NCBI RefSeq assembly: GCF_020536995.1 | Contig: NC_068356.1 | Location: 86,783,441-86,847,440, forward strand | Origin: Dreissena polymorpha | Lineage: Eukaryota; Mollusca; Bivalvia; Myida; Dreissenidae | DNA length: 64,000 nucleotides | Direction of reading: 5' to 3' | Shown here: in pieces, positions 11,009 through 22,639 of the stretch | Numbering within the stretch: position 1 is the stretch's first letter | Layout: each line of letters opens with the position of its first letter | Program-made: the position numbers and the translations under genes | The notes under the pieces: generated by a model | Database searches by the model: none | What the model saw: only the letters and a program-made list of their open reading frames with translations | What the model was told of the DNA's origin: nothing

Positions 11009-12658
11009 ATGATGTTGCCATCATTTGTTTTTATATTATCGTTGCGCATGATCGGGGGATTTGAGATTAACGAAAATGTTATATTTCAAAAAGTTAACGA
11101 AGTGTCTGTGACCAGAGCTCATTGGCAAATAGCCCTACTTCTCGATACCAACGTCTTCTCTACATTTCTTACCCAACTTGAAACAAGACTAAACGATATC
11201 ACAAATACCACGAAAGACATGATGTTCCAATTCAAACGAAATGATCTACTTTTAAAAACAGACGCCTTTGAACAATCATTAGCACAACTCCATACGGAAA
11301 TCGAATACATCCGTTCTGACCATGACACAAACTTGACAGCTATCTAGATTATAAAACCCAGAAACGCTCATTGTTACCCCTAGGCGGATTCTTTAAATTT
11401 CTTTTCGGCACAGCTGACGATTCTGACATCCGTAATATTCAAACACACGTTAATCAACTTCAAGAAAGCCAGAAAACTAGTATCCATGTGTTACAAAATA
11501 GTTTATCTATTCTCAATGTTACCCAACAACACATAACTGAGAATCGCCACTCCATTAACACTCTGATATCTACCCTCAGACAACTTGACGACAAAATCAT
11601 GCACACACATGAACGTTTACAGGCAATGACCCATGCTGTTCAAGATTATACGGTTAATTACAACTCCCTGAAGATCATGATTCACCCGCTAACGAAACTA
11701 TCAATGACAATAAGATCCACTATAACATGTCCGCTAGATACGAACTGGAAACTAAGGGCTTCTTAATTGATCAAGCGCGAAATCACTACTGCCTATTGAC
11801 AAATAACGAACTGAAAACTTGTCAAGTACATGTGACGTACAATCCCCATTCTACCAAGTAGACATGTCTAAATTATGCGTCATAGCCATTATGATTAACA
11901 ACACTCAGCACATAAAGGATTATTGCAAGGTGATCATACACCCTAACACCGTCTTACCTGATGCCAAATATTTAGGATCTGGTAACTGGGCGATAGTCTC
12001 TAGACAAGACCTACGCCTCGTGACGATATGTCAAGATCATTCCCAAAATAAAATATCCGCTCGCGCTATCGCTCCCATAGACATTGTTAATGTACCCATG
12101 AACTGTCGCGCATACAATGAATACTTTACATTTAATGCTTGGTACATTAACTCCAGTCAAACCCGGCTTCAGACCGACAAACTCGACATACCTACCTTTT
12201 AGGGTTCTTCCATTTGGAAACCATTCCATACCTCTCTCGTTAATTTCACTAAAACCGAAATGCCTCATGAACTATCAAACATCAAAGAAATACCTATGGA
12301 AGCTTTAATAACAAAACTGCAGAGTATCAGACAATTAAATGACATTGACACGACATCAGGTGACTTCCCATTATGGGGTTACATTATCATAGGTGTAGCG
12401 ACCGCTCTGAGTTCTGGTGCAGCACTCCTTATTTACTGTAAATGTAAACGTATGACCCGATCTAATCGTCCCATAATTACCCAATTCCGATCTGCCAACG
12501 ATGATATGCACCTGGGAGAAATCAGTCCCCCGGGTTATGTGGGCGTGGCTTCCTGTGATGTGGCGCACGAACCTCTCGTGTCTGAGGTCAAAATGCCCTC
12601 AGCACCCCCGCAACGACCGAGAACACTGTCATCCCTATACCCGTCTCTACGAGGGTAA
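11009..12658 (+). pseudogene. Envelope part, F-type fusion protein
   Basis: A hydrophobic leader at the start (MMLPSFVFILSLRMIGGFEI) resembles a signal peptide. Further on, LGGFFKFLFGTADDSD matches the fusion-peptide region of baculovirus F and errantivirus Env proteins, followed by a heptad-rich stretch (HVNQLQESQKTSIHVLQNSL). Near the end a single membrane span, GYIIIGVATALSSGAALLIY, precedes a short Cys- and Pro-rich tail. It lies downstream of integrase as in errantiviruses. It is broken, and the family call rests on my recognition of motifs. Confidence 0.7.
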
Positions 12659-12889
12659 CAAACCCTTCCAGACGACGACATCAGGATGATCCTTGGCGAT
12701 AACAACTTGTCAACAACCAAGTTGTGAACCATAAACAGCACCATGGGCTGTTTACTGGATATTACCTACTATCGTCAATAATGAACAGAACGATATACTT
12801 GAAAACTAAAATCTACGAACAATTGTTTAGTGCACTACTACATCGATCGATATATCACCCGTATTTATCTATTGTGACTGTATATATGT

Positions 12890-13400
12890 GTTGAACACTC
12901 GTATAATCTTCAAATAACGTTTGGAATGTGTATTATTAAGATGTTGTCTATAGTTAACCAAGATGCGTTGAACACTCGTTTAATCTGCAACGAACGTTTG
13001 AAATATGTGTTATTACCACATTGTATATAATTTACCAAGACTAATGTCAACACCATGAACTGTATCTAACGATGATTTTGATTCCACGAGTTATTCTACC
13101 GCAGAGTCAAACCAACAACTACAAGAACTCTACCGGACGCTGCCGCCCAATCTACCAGAAACCCATCATCCGCGGGCGCCAACTCTACAAGACCAACATC
13201 GTTCACTGACACCAAACTTCACAAACTTTATCGTCTGCCGACACCCAGTCTGCAGGAGCTCCATCGTCCAATATCACCCAGTCTACAAGACCTACATCAA
13301 CCGCTGACGCCAACTCTACAAGAACAACATTGTTCGCTGACGCCCAGCTACACTAACTTTATTGTCCACTAAAACAACATACAAGAACTGTGCTGTCCAC
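12890..13400 (+). repeat. Degenerate tandem repeats between env and the 3' ORF
   Basis: Two sets. At 12890-13020, two copies of a segment beginning TTGAACACTCG are followed by CAAC/AAT-ACGTTTG. At 13130-13400, about six degenerate units of about 45 bp contain CTCTACAAGAACAACAT and TGACGCCCA. No reading frame is convincing. The position suggests a non-coding control or spacer region of the element. Confidence 0.6.
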
Positions 13401-13459
13401 TGACGAAACGGATATAAACATTTCCTTATTTTTATAACTATATATTTCATTTATTAACC

Positions 13460-14287
13460 ATGTACCTCGTTGACCTCTTTGTACACATTACTTTTTGGAT
13501 CACTAATTCGATTTTCTTTCAATCATTTTTTAGATTCTACAAAGAATTTAATTTTCAATTGCCAGTTTCCATTACTTTACCCATTGAAGAAACTCAATTA
13601 GAAGAAATACATTATTTTATCACTACGTTTGAAAAAATATGCACCCTTGAACAAGAACATAATGTTTCAATTTTTACTTATATGAAGAAGTCTGGCGAAT
13701 TTCAAGTGGATAAATTGATTTTCTTCATTACGTATTTCAACATACCTCTTCTTCATCAACAGATGCTCAATCATTTAACAAATGAACAACACATTCTCAA
13801 TTATCAAATTTGCAAAGCAATATTCACGTACTACGGCATTGACTCTTTAGAATCACTACAAACATTCCGTCGATTAAAATATTCAACATCCATCCCAAAC
13901 AAAATACGCAACATGTCAATCACCACATTCGCTCAAACAGATAACACTCAATTGCATAACCGCATCCAACAATATTTCACTCAAGGCCACCAACGTCAAA
14001 GACGTTATCAATTTTTATCAAAACGTTTATGTAAGTTCTGTTCAAAACATAGTATAGCAGCAGTACAAACACCTTGCTGTAAACTTAAATATCATCCAAC
14101 ATGTGGCACACCATACAGAACTTTCAACAACACACGTGTATGTACATTTTGTTTCACACAGTTGACATTACCAGATATAGCCCTCATTCATGCATCACAT
14201 CAGTTACCACACATACAGAGATACAAACAAATACTACTAGAACGCAAACGACGTAAACTTAGTAATAGACATCACCAAGTTTGGTAA
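13460..14287 (+). CDS. Extra Cys/His ORF at the 3' end of the envelope-bearing element
   Basis: One open frame of 275 codons lies between env and the 3' LTR. The N terminus carries a hydrophobic stretch (DLFVHITFWITNSIFFQSFF). The middle is helical and Gln-rich. Residues about 193-234 form a metal-binding pattern: Cys-x2-Cys, a Cys-Cys pair, His-x3-Cys, then Cys-x2-Cys (LCKFCSK, TPCCKLKYHPTC, RVCTFC). The spacing looks like a RING/PHD-type or other treble-clef finger. The C terminus is strongly basic (LLERKRRKLSNRHHQ). I recognise no family. Its position is that of retroviral accessory genes. A role in host interaction or nuclear activity is speculation. The frame is AT-rich like the rest of the element, so it is not obviously a recent host capture. 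Confidence 0.7.
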   Translation: MYLVDLFVHITFWITNSIFFQSFFRFYKEFNFQLPVSITLPIEETQLEEIHYFITTFEKICTLEQEHNVSIFTYMKKSGEFQVDKLIFFITYFNIPLLHQQMLNHLTNEQHILNYQICKAIFTYYGIDSLESLQTFRRLKYSTSIPNKIRNMSITTFAQTDNTQLHNRIQQYFTQGHQRQRRYQFLSKRLCKFCSKHSIAAVQTPCCKLKYHPTCGTPYRTFNNTRVCTFCFTQLTLPDIALIHASHQLPHIQRYKQILLERKRRKLSNRHHQVW

Positions 14288-14456
14288 ACAAAAAACAAAA
14301 ATCATTATTTCATAACAGGAAATATTTTTAGAATCTCGTTGGTTCAGAGTTATACAATATTTTATCTTCGTACAGATCTCATGATTAAATTGTTGACATC
14401 ATCGTAATTTTTTCATATCATGAAAAAAGAAAAAATTCATTTGAAATAGTGAGTTG

Positions 14457-15483
14457 TGTAACGTAATGTACATATAATATATATAATAATAGAATTTATC
14501 TCATAGAACCTTCGGGTAGGGTATACATATAATATATATAATAATAGAAAAAATTCATTTGAAAGAGTGAGTTGTGTAACGTAATGTACATATAATATAT
14601 ATAATAATACAATTTATCTCATAGAACCTTCGGATAGGGTATACATATAATATATATAATAATAGAAAAAATTCATTTGAAAGAGTGAGTTGTGTAACGT
14701 CATAGAACTTTCGAGTAGGGTATACAAATAATATATATAATAATATAATTTATCTCATTGTACATTATTGTGTTGTTATTGTCGTGTTATTGTTGTATAA
14801 ACAAACTAATTTAGGAAATAGAACCTTCGGGTAGGGTGTAATGAAATTTGAAAATTGATTTTGTAGATGTGTAATGTAATGGGTTACAATGAATATATTA
14901 CTTTATGAAAAGTCAATAGAAATATTTCAGCGAGATGTAACTAACAGAAAACATAAGAATCGTGACTCGCAAAATGCATATAAGCAATTAGTAAATACAT
15001 TAAGCGGGGAGGACCAGAAAACATAAGATTCGTGACTCGTAAAATGCATATAAATAATTAGTAAATACATTAAGCGGGGGGGACTGACATTCCGATACGT
15101 GTTCCAGGCGTGAATACACCTGTGAACACAAATTGGCTTGTCAAATTACATAGGGGCCCGCGATTACAGGCGGTGTAAAATCTGTAGGGATCATACATCA
15201 TCTGTCTATATACGTCAAGATACACACGTTGACGTCCATTACTTGTTGACAGGCGTGGGTCACGAATTAAGCGAATACACAACGGGATCAGTATAAATAA
15301 CCCTCAAAATAGGCAGACGGTACCTCGCTTTCTCTTAGGAATTATTCACGTTATGTTATTTACTTTGACTTTGAAATTATTATAGTACAATTGTGGTGTT
15401 AGGGAATAGAGTAAAATAAAAGAAATATTTTAGACATCAGAGACTTGTTTTATCTTCACTAAAGTACATCCGATTACGTGACT
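14457..15483 (+). repeat. 3' LTR of the envelope-bearing element
   Basis: Matches the 5' LTR with about 1% substitutions over its last 700 bases. The AT-rich tandem array at its start differs in unit number. A purine-rich tract (GAAATAGTGAG) precedes TGTAACG and is itself copied inside the array as GAAAGAGTGAG. Confidence 0.85.
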
Positions 15484-15490
15484 CCTTTAA

Positions 15491-18400
15491 TGCAGATAAA
15501 CCAATGTTAACAAAGTGTGAATCTGATTGTTAATCGTTATTTACATTTTGTGTATAACTTTACTTGAAAATAGTATGGAAGTAGATATAAAATATATACC
15601 CACTTATGTCCCATTGTAACATCAAGTAATGGTTATTATATAAGGCTACTATGCGCCAGTTCTGTCAATAACACGGTTTATATCGGGCACAGTAATTATC
15701 ATACAATATCACAGATTGTGCCACAGATTATGTCAGGCATAGCAAGGGGTTTATTAATTGTTCGACCACGTGACTGCACGCAGCGGGTAATCGTCTGCGT
15801 CCGCAAGGTCGTTGCACATGAAATTGGGCGCAAATTAAAACTTAATTCACTTGCATTGTCTATTAAATTAAAAAGTATTTAATAGGAATGTGTACTAGAT
15901 ATCTCAGGAAGCAAATTGGTGCGTTCCTGATAGTTGGACTGGGATATTATAGATTTATTTCGATAACAATATCAGAAAATTTGTCATGGATTTGCAGCAT
16001 TTAAAATAAAGAAAATATCTATACGGGCATTTATTTAATATATCATGTACACTTATCACGAAAACAAACAAGAAATCAAGTTAAATTAACATTCATACAC
16101 AGTTTGTTGAAAAACAAATGTATAAACAACAAATGGTGCTTCGTTTTAAGTTAAACATAACAACTACAAATAATTCACACAATTTTAAAATACACAACTG
16201 GGCTGCCTGAACACTATTCCATCTCTGAAAAACCGGTTGTGCGATTCCATACGAGTGTCACATGACATATAGCAGTGACGTCTAGCGTCAGTCCCATGCA
16301 CGTGCGCCAATATGCACGTGACAAATTTGCATCGTCAATTATGATTGTCATTGATTCGGATACCATGTGAGAAATCTTACGATGTGTTTTATTTCACTAG
16401 CAATGGGACTTGTGACCTGGTCACGCTGTATATTAGAAATCTGTATAACAATATTGTACCGCAGCCGTATGTCCATTTGCAGCGTCACGTATTATTTGTA
16501 TAATTGTATTATGGAGGCACAAGTATGTGATGCTTCACAAAACCTAAGGCTTATTTAAGCTGACATTTTAGTTTAAAAAATATGTCGCTCCCCAACAGTG
16601 GATTTCAAATAAATAAATAAATCACTTTTGGTAAAATAGCTAAATAACCTGAACAACATGCTTGCATGTAATAAATGAAATAATTGAGTTTATTGTCCAT
16701 AATTTTTCCAACACATGTTTATTACTACAAACGAGGGCAAATGCGATGGAGATGCCAATCGATTACATAACACGACGACACGCGGAAGTTTATATTATAT
16801 GTTCGATACATTAAAACGTTAATTCGGATTCTGTAAGTCTTCATTCTTATTTACTGTGTGAATATAAACCGACCATGGAGAACGTCAACCATCTTGTAAA
16901 TTGTAGATTAATTCTAACATCTAATTAAAAATTCACAATAATTTCTTTAAACTATGATTATTTCTCGTACATAGAGTTTAGAGTACTAAATAAATGAGGC
17001 ACTATCATGATAGCAGAATAAGTTACACTTACTAATTTCATATGAAACAATTGCATTAAATCAAGGTCCGTTACTTTTTTTATATGTTTGTACAATTATA
17101 CGAATAAGTGTATCAACTCAAAGAGACACAACTCACTGTTTTATGCTGGAGTTCCTCCACTAGCGGGTTTGGATTCCACTCTGTTTTCCTCATTTAACTG
17201 ACCAATAGAACGAATAATTTGCGAACAGTCTGCCAAAACTGACGTCTCTTCTGGCGACTGCATTTTGAGGGCCATTTTGGACACATATATGCAACGCATC
17301 TGGAGACCGCATGCAGTCAATGTTGATGTTGTTGAATATTATTGATAAGTTGTTCGTCGAGTCAATTATTCATTTATTGTCACCTAGTTTGTTGCATTTA
17401 TCCAATACCAGTAGGTTTTTTCACATGTAATATAATGCATAGCGCTCTCGTTTGCCAAAAGGATATTAAAGCGTCCTCATTTCTCCAATAATTGCAATGC
17501 CTTATTTTATCAATTAACTATTTTCACTGTAAAATACAGAACAGCTAATTGGTCCGCGTGTAACAATATTATACGAGATAGACGGCCAAAACATATGACG
17601 GGTTCAGTTCGTTGATATGAAATAATATTTCATTAGCCAAATTGTATTATATGTACAGTCCACATACCGTGTCAGTTCACTGATCATTGCATAAATCACA
17701 CTCGATATTATTAATCAGCTGTTAATGCGGTAATTTGGTGGTGGTTAGTATAAATCAACAGTTAGAAATTAAACAATCGAATTCAATCAAAACTAATTTC
17801 TTGCACATTTTTCTCTGCATCTCCTCGCCATCCGACACACGGGCGACGTGAAATTTAAAATCAATCAGCCATTTACTAACTTTTTTTTTTAATTGATGCA
17901 CCAGGCTTGTTTTCAAAGATCAATATTTCACACATTGACAGGAAGTTAGCTATTATATGGCCATTTCTGTGACAAAAGCATGTTCCAATGTAACTCTTCG
18001 GTGCTTAATTCACTGTAAACGTATTGCGACTTTTTTAACCTATGTGTTGTGGAGAGATGGACACACTCGATATTTCTCTAAGATGTTATAAACAATTCAA
18101 TTATTTGTCATCTTGAGCCATTATAATCGATGCTACAAATCGTACATGTATATGTGTCATATGTTTGCTATTGAATGTTCGCTGTTGTATTCTGTCAACA
18201 AAAATGAAACGCAAAACCTGTAACACTGTGGCAAATACATTTCAGCAAACATTATAAATATGATTCATATTTATACGAACTCTTATAGATAATTGTAGAC
18301 ACAAATATTTAGTTATACCATTAAATGTACAGACAAATGTGAACATAGAGAAAGATGTCATGAAATTTCGGTAACAGAGCATAATGGTGCAATTTTCTGA

Positions 18401-19499
18401 TTGCCACAATCACCAAATTAAATCATAAGTTTGGCTTTTGAAAAATAGCATGTTTAGTATTTCGATAAAAGGCCTGAAACACCAAATTCTACATCAGACC
18501 TTAAATTATAATATTTATAATGAAATCGCGTGTCTAGTGAACATTATGTTATCTGTTCTTGTGCAATATTGCGGATGTGTTAATTTATTTGGAAACGGTG
18601 TTGAGGCATTGCTTGCGAGTAGACGGACACGACTCTTAAGAAGAGTTTCTCGGAGCTGTAACCGAATATTAAACATGAAAAGGATATAGGTATTGACATT
18701 TTGTAATGTTGAGTTTGGGTCATTAACATACTTTCGCGGACTGTGTCTGGTCATTTACAAATACTATAATTACCAATATGTTATTCCGCGGTAGAGTTCG
18801 AGATAGACGGGCCGATATTTAAGTATTAATTTTGGATACTGTTCACATGATTGGTCCTTGTTATAAAATTCGCCTATTTATCAGTAAAACATTTAACACT
18901 TAGATTTTATTCTACATAGTCCGTTGTTTTCTTATTCTACTATGTCAGTATAACACTAGTGATATTGCTTCATATTGAATTTTAAATAAGACCAATGCGT
19001 CGATCGGCATGCGAACCAGAGTCGCCAGAATCGGAATTTCTTGTGGCGCGCTGGTTTATACTTTGGCTATGTTCATTGTTGTTGTTGTTGTTTTCAGATT
19101 AAAGTAATCTAATTTGTTGTATGCATTGTTTTTATTTGAGAGTTTGTTTAGCTGTTGTGTTTGATTCATTGATTTAACACACTTTTTCGTTAAATTTGCC
19201 GTTACTTATGTCACACTACTCCTTACTTATATAATTTATCTTCTGTCGTTTCCTGACATTGCGGATGGCAATTTGTCGAATATTTCGGTCACGCAAGCGT
19301 ATGCATGAACGATATCAATAACTTAAAAAAACATAATCGCGTCGGTGGCAATTACATATTGCACTCATCTGTGTAACAGCGTATCAACTTGAAACAATTT
19401 TGTAAAAAAGTTTGATTACTTCATCTATGTCAAGCTCAAGAATGTAAATATATAAAAAGAACAGCTTTTTTCAAGAACTGTGATTTACATGTTTGGTTA
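15491..19499. other. Non-coding stretch with few landmarks
   Basis: AT-rich with scattered homopolymers (poly-T at 17881-17890). Apart from the small candidate ORF at 17141-17299, I see no gene, RNA gene or complete mobile element. Frames at 16367-16558 and 18438-18689 lack domains and splice context. Confidence 0.5.
17141..17299 (-). CDS. Possible small ORF or terminal exon, 52 residues
   Basis: The minus strand reads an open frame starting MRCIYVSKMALKMQ and ending VESKPASGGTPA followed by a stop. The composition (SPEETSVLADCSQIIRSIGQ) is soluble, mixed and coding-like, and the stretch is less AT-rich than its surroundings. A CAG precedes the first ATG, so this could equally be a last exon with an acceptor there. 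No family is recognised and no partner exon was found nearby, so it may be a chance frame. Confidence 0.3.
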   Translation of the reverse strand: MRCIYVSKMALKMQSPEETSVLADCSQIIRSIGQLNEENRVESKPASGGTPA

Positions 19500-19850
19500 C
19501 GGAAGCCGGATATACCATCTATAATCTCGCCCTTCTTTCATCAAGGGCGACACACGACACACGAAGCGATACACGATAATTTGCGCGACAGTCGCGGCAA
19601 CACACGATATATTTAACACGATAAATCGCCTTTCGGGCTACCTACACAAGGGCGATATTTCGTGGTACATTCTCGCGCGTCGCTTCGTGTATCGTGTATC
19701 GCGCAAAATATCGTGCATCGCCGCGACTGTCGCGCAAAATATCGTGCGTCGCCGCGACTGTCGCGAAAAATACGGTGTATCGCTTCGTGTTTCGTGTGTC
19801 GCCCTTGATGAAAGAAGGGCAGAATTATAGATGGCACTATCCGGATTCCG
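19500..19850. mobile_element. Foldback element with about 95-bp inverted ends
   Basis: The two ends are near-perfect inverted repeats: CGGAAGCCGGATA...CTCGCCCTTCTTTCATCAAG on the left against its complement ending CTATCCGGATTCCG on the right. The middle is made of shuffled short words (CGCGACAGTCGCGG, TCGTGTATCG, CGCAAAATATCGTG) on both strands, so the whole 350 bp can form a branched hairpin. No coding capacity. I recall similar sequences in dreissenid genomes. Confidence 0.75.
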
Positions 19851-21126
19851 TATTAGGTAGTGGTTTGGTATTATATGGTATTTAAGTTTGCACGTTTCAA
19901 GTACTGATAACTAGTGTCTATATGGTGCGCATCGAGGACTTAACAATTAAACCATTGCGTTCATATTCGCATGTACACAACCAACATTGACCGCAAACTC
20001 TAATGGCATAACACCTTCAGAACCCAACTCAACAAATGATATGTTGTTTTTCTATTGCAACGGGAAATAATCATAGATATCTCATCATCAGTTTTGTAGA
20101 GGTCCTTCATTTATGGCAAGTGACCAGTTGCTCATCAGTTGCTACGAAAGCACAACCAAATTAAATAAATTTGAAAAAAGGTCACTGTAATGGAACTGTC
20201 ATTCCAAATCATTTCTGGTTTTATTATGGGGTACCGTTCAGATTCATTCTCATTTAAGCGTAAAGTAGAAAAACAAGTTAAGCATTATACAAAACTGTAC
20301 AAATACAGTTAAACAAGTGAAACGTGTTCGTCATCAAATATGTAGCAAACCAATTAATATGATATCAATCAAAACGAAATTGATATGTTTATGTCAACAC
20401 TTATTATATAATCTAAAGCGTTCGCCAAACCAATCAGTACTAAAAATAAAGCGAAACTTCATTGTCTGAGAACATTACCGGTTTCCAAATATAATTCCGC
20501 CCGGAAAACGGAAAAATTGAATGCGCTTGCGCTTTTATACTGCACCACAAATGCCATGCGGTATTCGCAAGATTGAAGTCCTTATTTTAAGCTTTAAACG
20601 CCGTCGAACGTTTAATGTTTTTCTTTGTAATATGGTAATAGTCTTCCACCCAGTTTATTCAATTTTCCATATTCATTCATTATATCTAAAGATTTCTGCA
20701 AATGTAAATACTCATAAACGATATGAGTTATAGCAAAGCTAGAGTTTTATTTGACGTCGCAGATGAAAGCTGCCCAATAGCATGGAATTAATGAACGGCA
20801 ATGTGTTCATAACTCGCGAAATATTTCTGATTATCGCGGTTATATCTGTCAGCGTGCATTGTTTGCTGCAATAATACCCAGACGGGCGATACAAGGGGTT
20901 AAAACAGCAGTCACTTCTCATCAGACTTAATGTTCCTGTCTGTGTCTTTTGCACAATGAATTTGACCGTTTGGTCGTAAATACAATGTTACTGGAAATTA
21001 CTGAAAAGATCGGATGAATCTATTTCTGAATTAAAAACGCGTCGCTTTACCAATTAATAGCGAATTTTATTATCTATTAATAGTAACATTTCATTAAGAT
21101 CATTAACGTTGGACATTTGAGTCGTG
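19851..21126. other. Non-coding stretch
   Basis: No gene, repeat array or mobile element recognised. Short frames here have no domains. Confidence 0.5.
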
Positions 21127-21343
21127 TTCTGAGAAAACTGGGCATAATGCATGTGCGTAAAGTGTCATCCAAGATTCGCCTGTGCAGGGACGACACTATG
21201 TCATGTTTCGTTTAAATGAAGTCTCTTCTTGGCAAAAATCCAATTGAGGCGGAAAGTGTCGTCCCTGATTAGCCTGTGCGAACTGCACATGCTAAACTGG
21301 GACGACACTTTCCGCACATGCATTATGCCCAGTTTTCTCGGAA
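21127..21343. mobile_element. MITE with 40-bp TIRs (dreissenid-type)
   Basis: Starts TTCTGAGAAAACTGGGCATA and ends with the near-exact complement, TATGCCCAGTTTTCTCGGAA. The two 40-bp ends differ at about 3 positions. Inside, a second inverted pair (CCTGTGCAGGGACGACACT against AGTGTCGTCCCTGATTAGCC) strengthens the fold. Non-autonomous and non-coding. This is the best taxonomic marker in the window. Confidence 0.85.
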
Positions 21344-21689
21344 CAAGGCTTATTTAATCTGCTAAGCTGTAAGGCATTAATTTGTCCTTCGAGACAACAC
21401 ATAGTATTGTATGCATACTTTCAGTAAATACTGCAACTGAAAATACAAACTGAAAATATACATTATTGCTAGTTAAATGAATCACGAGTTTTATTTTATT
21501 GATCAGAATAAGTATTATGCATTGAGTCCGAAATGAAATTGTAGTATAAACGCACGTGAAATAGTTTTCAACAAAAGCTTCTGCGTCTTCCTTTAGTCAT
21601 CATAAATGCTTGTGTATGCCAGTAAGTGGATACAATTCGTGAAATTTAGCGTGTATATCAGATAAGTAGATAGGCATAGAAATGACATA

Positions 21690-22630
21690 GTATTTTAAAA
21701 GGAGGCCTACAATACATGACACTGTATGCTTGAACTAAACATACTTAAATGCAATAACATGCTCAAACTAGGAAGAAGAGAAATATCATGGCATGCAATA
21801 ACTAAGCTCACTACAAATGTCATAGTATGTTCAAACTATGCCTACCAGAAATGTAAAAGTGTGCTAAAACTAAGCCTGCAATATTAATGTCATTGTATGC
21901 TGAAACTATGCCTACTAGAAATGTCAAAGAATATTAAAACTAAGCCTGCAACAGATAAGTAATAATATGCTAAAACTAGACCTGCCATAAAAATGTAAAA
22001 GTATTCTAAAAGAAGGCCTACAATTAAAAATGTCAAAGTATGCTGAAACTATGCCTACTAGAAATGTCAAAGTATGCTTAAACTAAGCCTGCAATAGATA
22101 AGTCATAATATGCTAAAACTAGGCGTGCCTTAAAAATGTAATAGTATGCTTAAACTAGGCCTACCATAGAAATGTCATAGTATGCTGAAACTATGATGAC
22201 TAGAAATGTCAAAGTATGCTAAAACTAAGCCTGCAACAGATAAGACATAGTATGCTAAAACTAGGCCTGCCATAAAAATGTAACACATGTAGTATGCTAA
22301 AACTAAGCCTACAATAGAAATGTCACAGTATGCTAAAATTAAGCCTGCAATATATATGTCATAATATGCTGAAACTATGCCTACAAGATATGTCAAAGTA
22401 TGCTAAAACTAAGCCTGCAATATATATGTCATAGTATACAAAAACTAGGCCTACCATAGAAATGTTATAGTATGCAAAAACTAGGGCTGCAATATAAATG
22501 TCATAGCATGTTAAAACTATTGCTACTAGAAATGTCATAGTATGATAAAACTATTCCTACCATGCAAGTGTCATAGTATGATAAAAGTATAAATACCATA
22601 GACACTTTATAGAATGCAAAAAACTCAGGC
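21690..22630. repeat. Minisatellite, 36-38 bp unit, about two dozen copies
   Basis: Degenerate tandem units read roughly GTCATAGTATGCTAAAACTA followed by RGCCTRCAATAGAAAT. Copies vary by 10-25% and occasionally in length. The 73-codon minus-strand frame inside it is just the repeat translated. Confidence 0.9.
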
Positions 22631-22639
22631 TTCAACAAC

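Larger units (their letters stand above)
4756..15483 (+). mobile_element. Envelope-bearing Ty3-like LTR retroelement (broken, young)
   Basis: A full-length fossil of a Metaviridae (Ty3/gypsy)-type element with an envelope. It has two LTRs of about 1 kb starting TGTAACG, a 4-bp target duplication CCTT at 4752-4755 and 15484-15487, then gag, protease, RT-RNase H, integrase, env and an extra ORF in that order. Over about 700 comparable bases the LTRs differ at about 8 sites (near 1%), so insertion was recent. Reading frames are interrupted in roughly half a dozen places, so the copy looks dead, although integrase and the 3' ORF are long and open. The order pol then env, with an F-type fusion protein, recalls insect errantiviruses. 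Membership of that clade would need a phylogeny. Confidence 0.88.

Noticed and set aside
22175-22396. 73-codon hydrophobic protein
   Set aside because: Translation of the 36-38 bp minisatellite.
21690-22630. CRISPR-like array
   Set aside because: Units are contiguous and degenerate with no unique spacers, and the DNA is eukaryotic.
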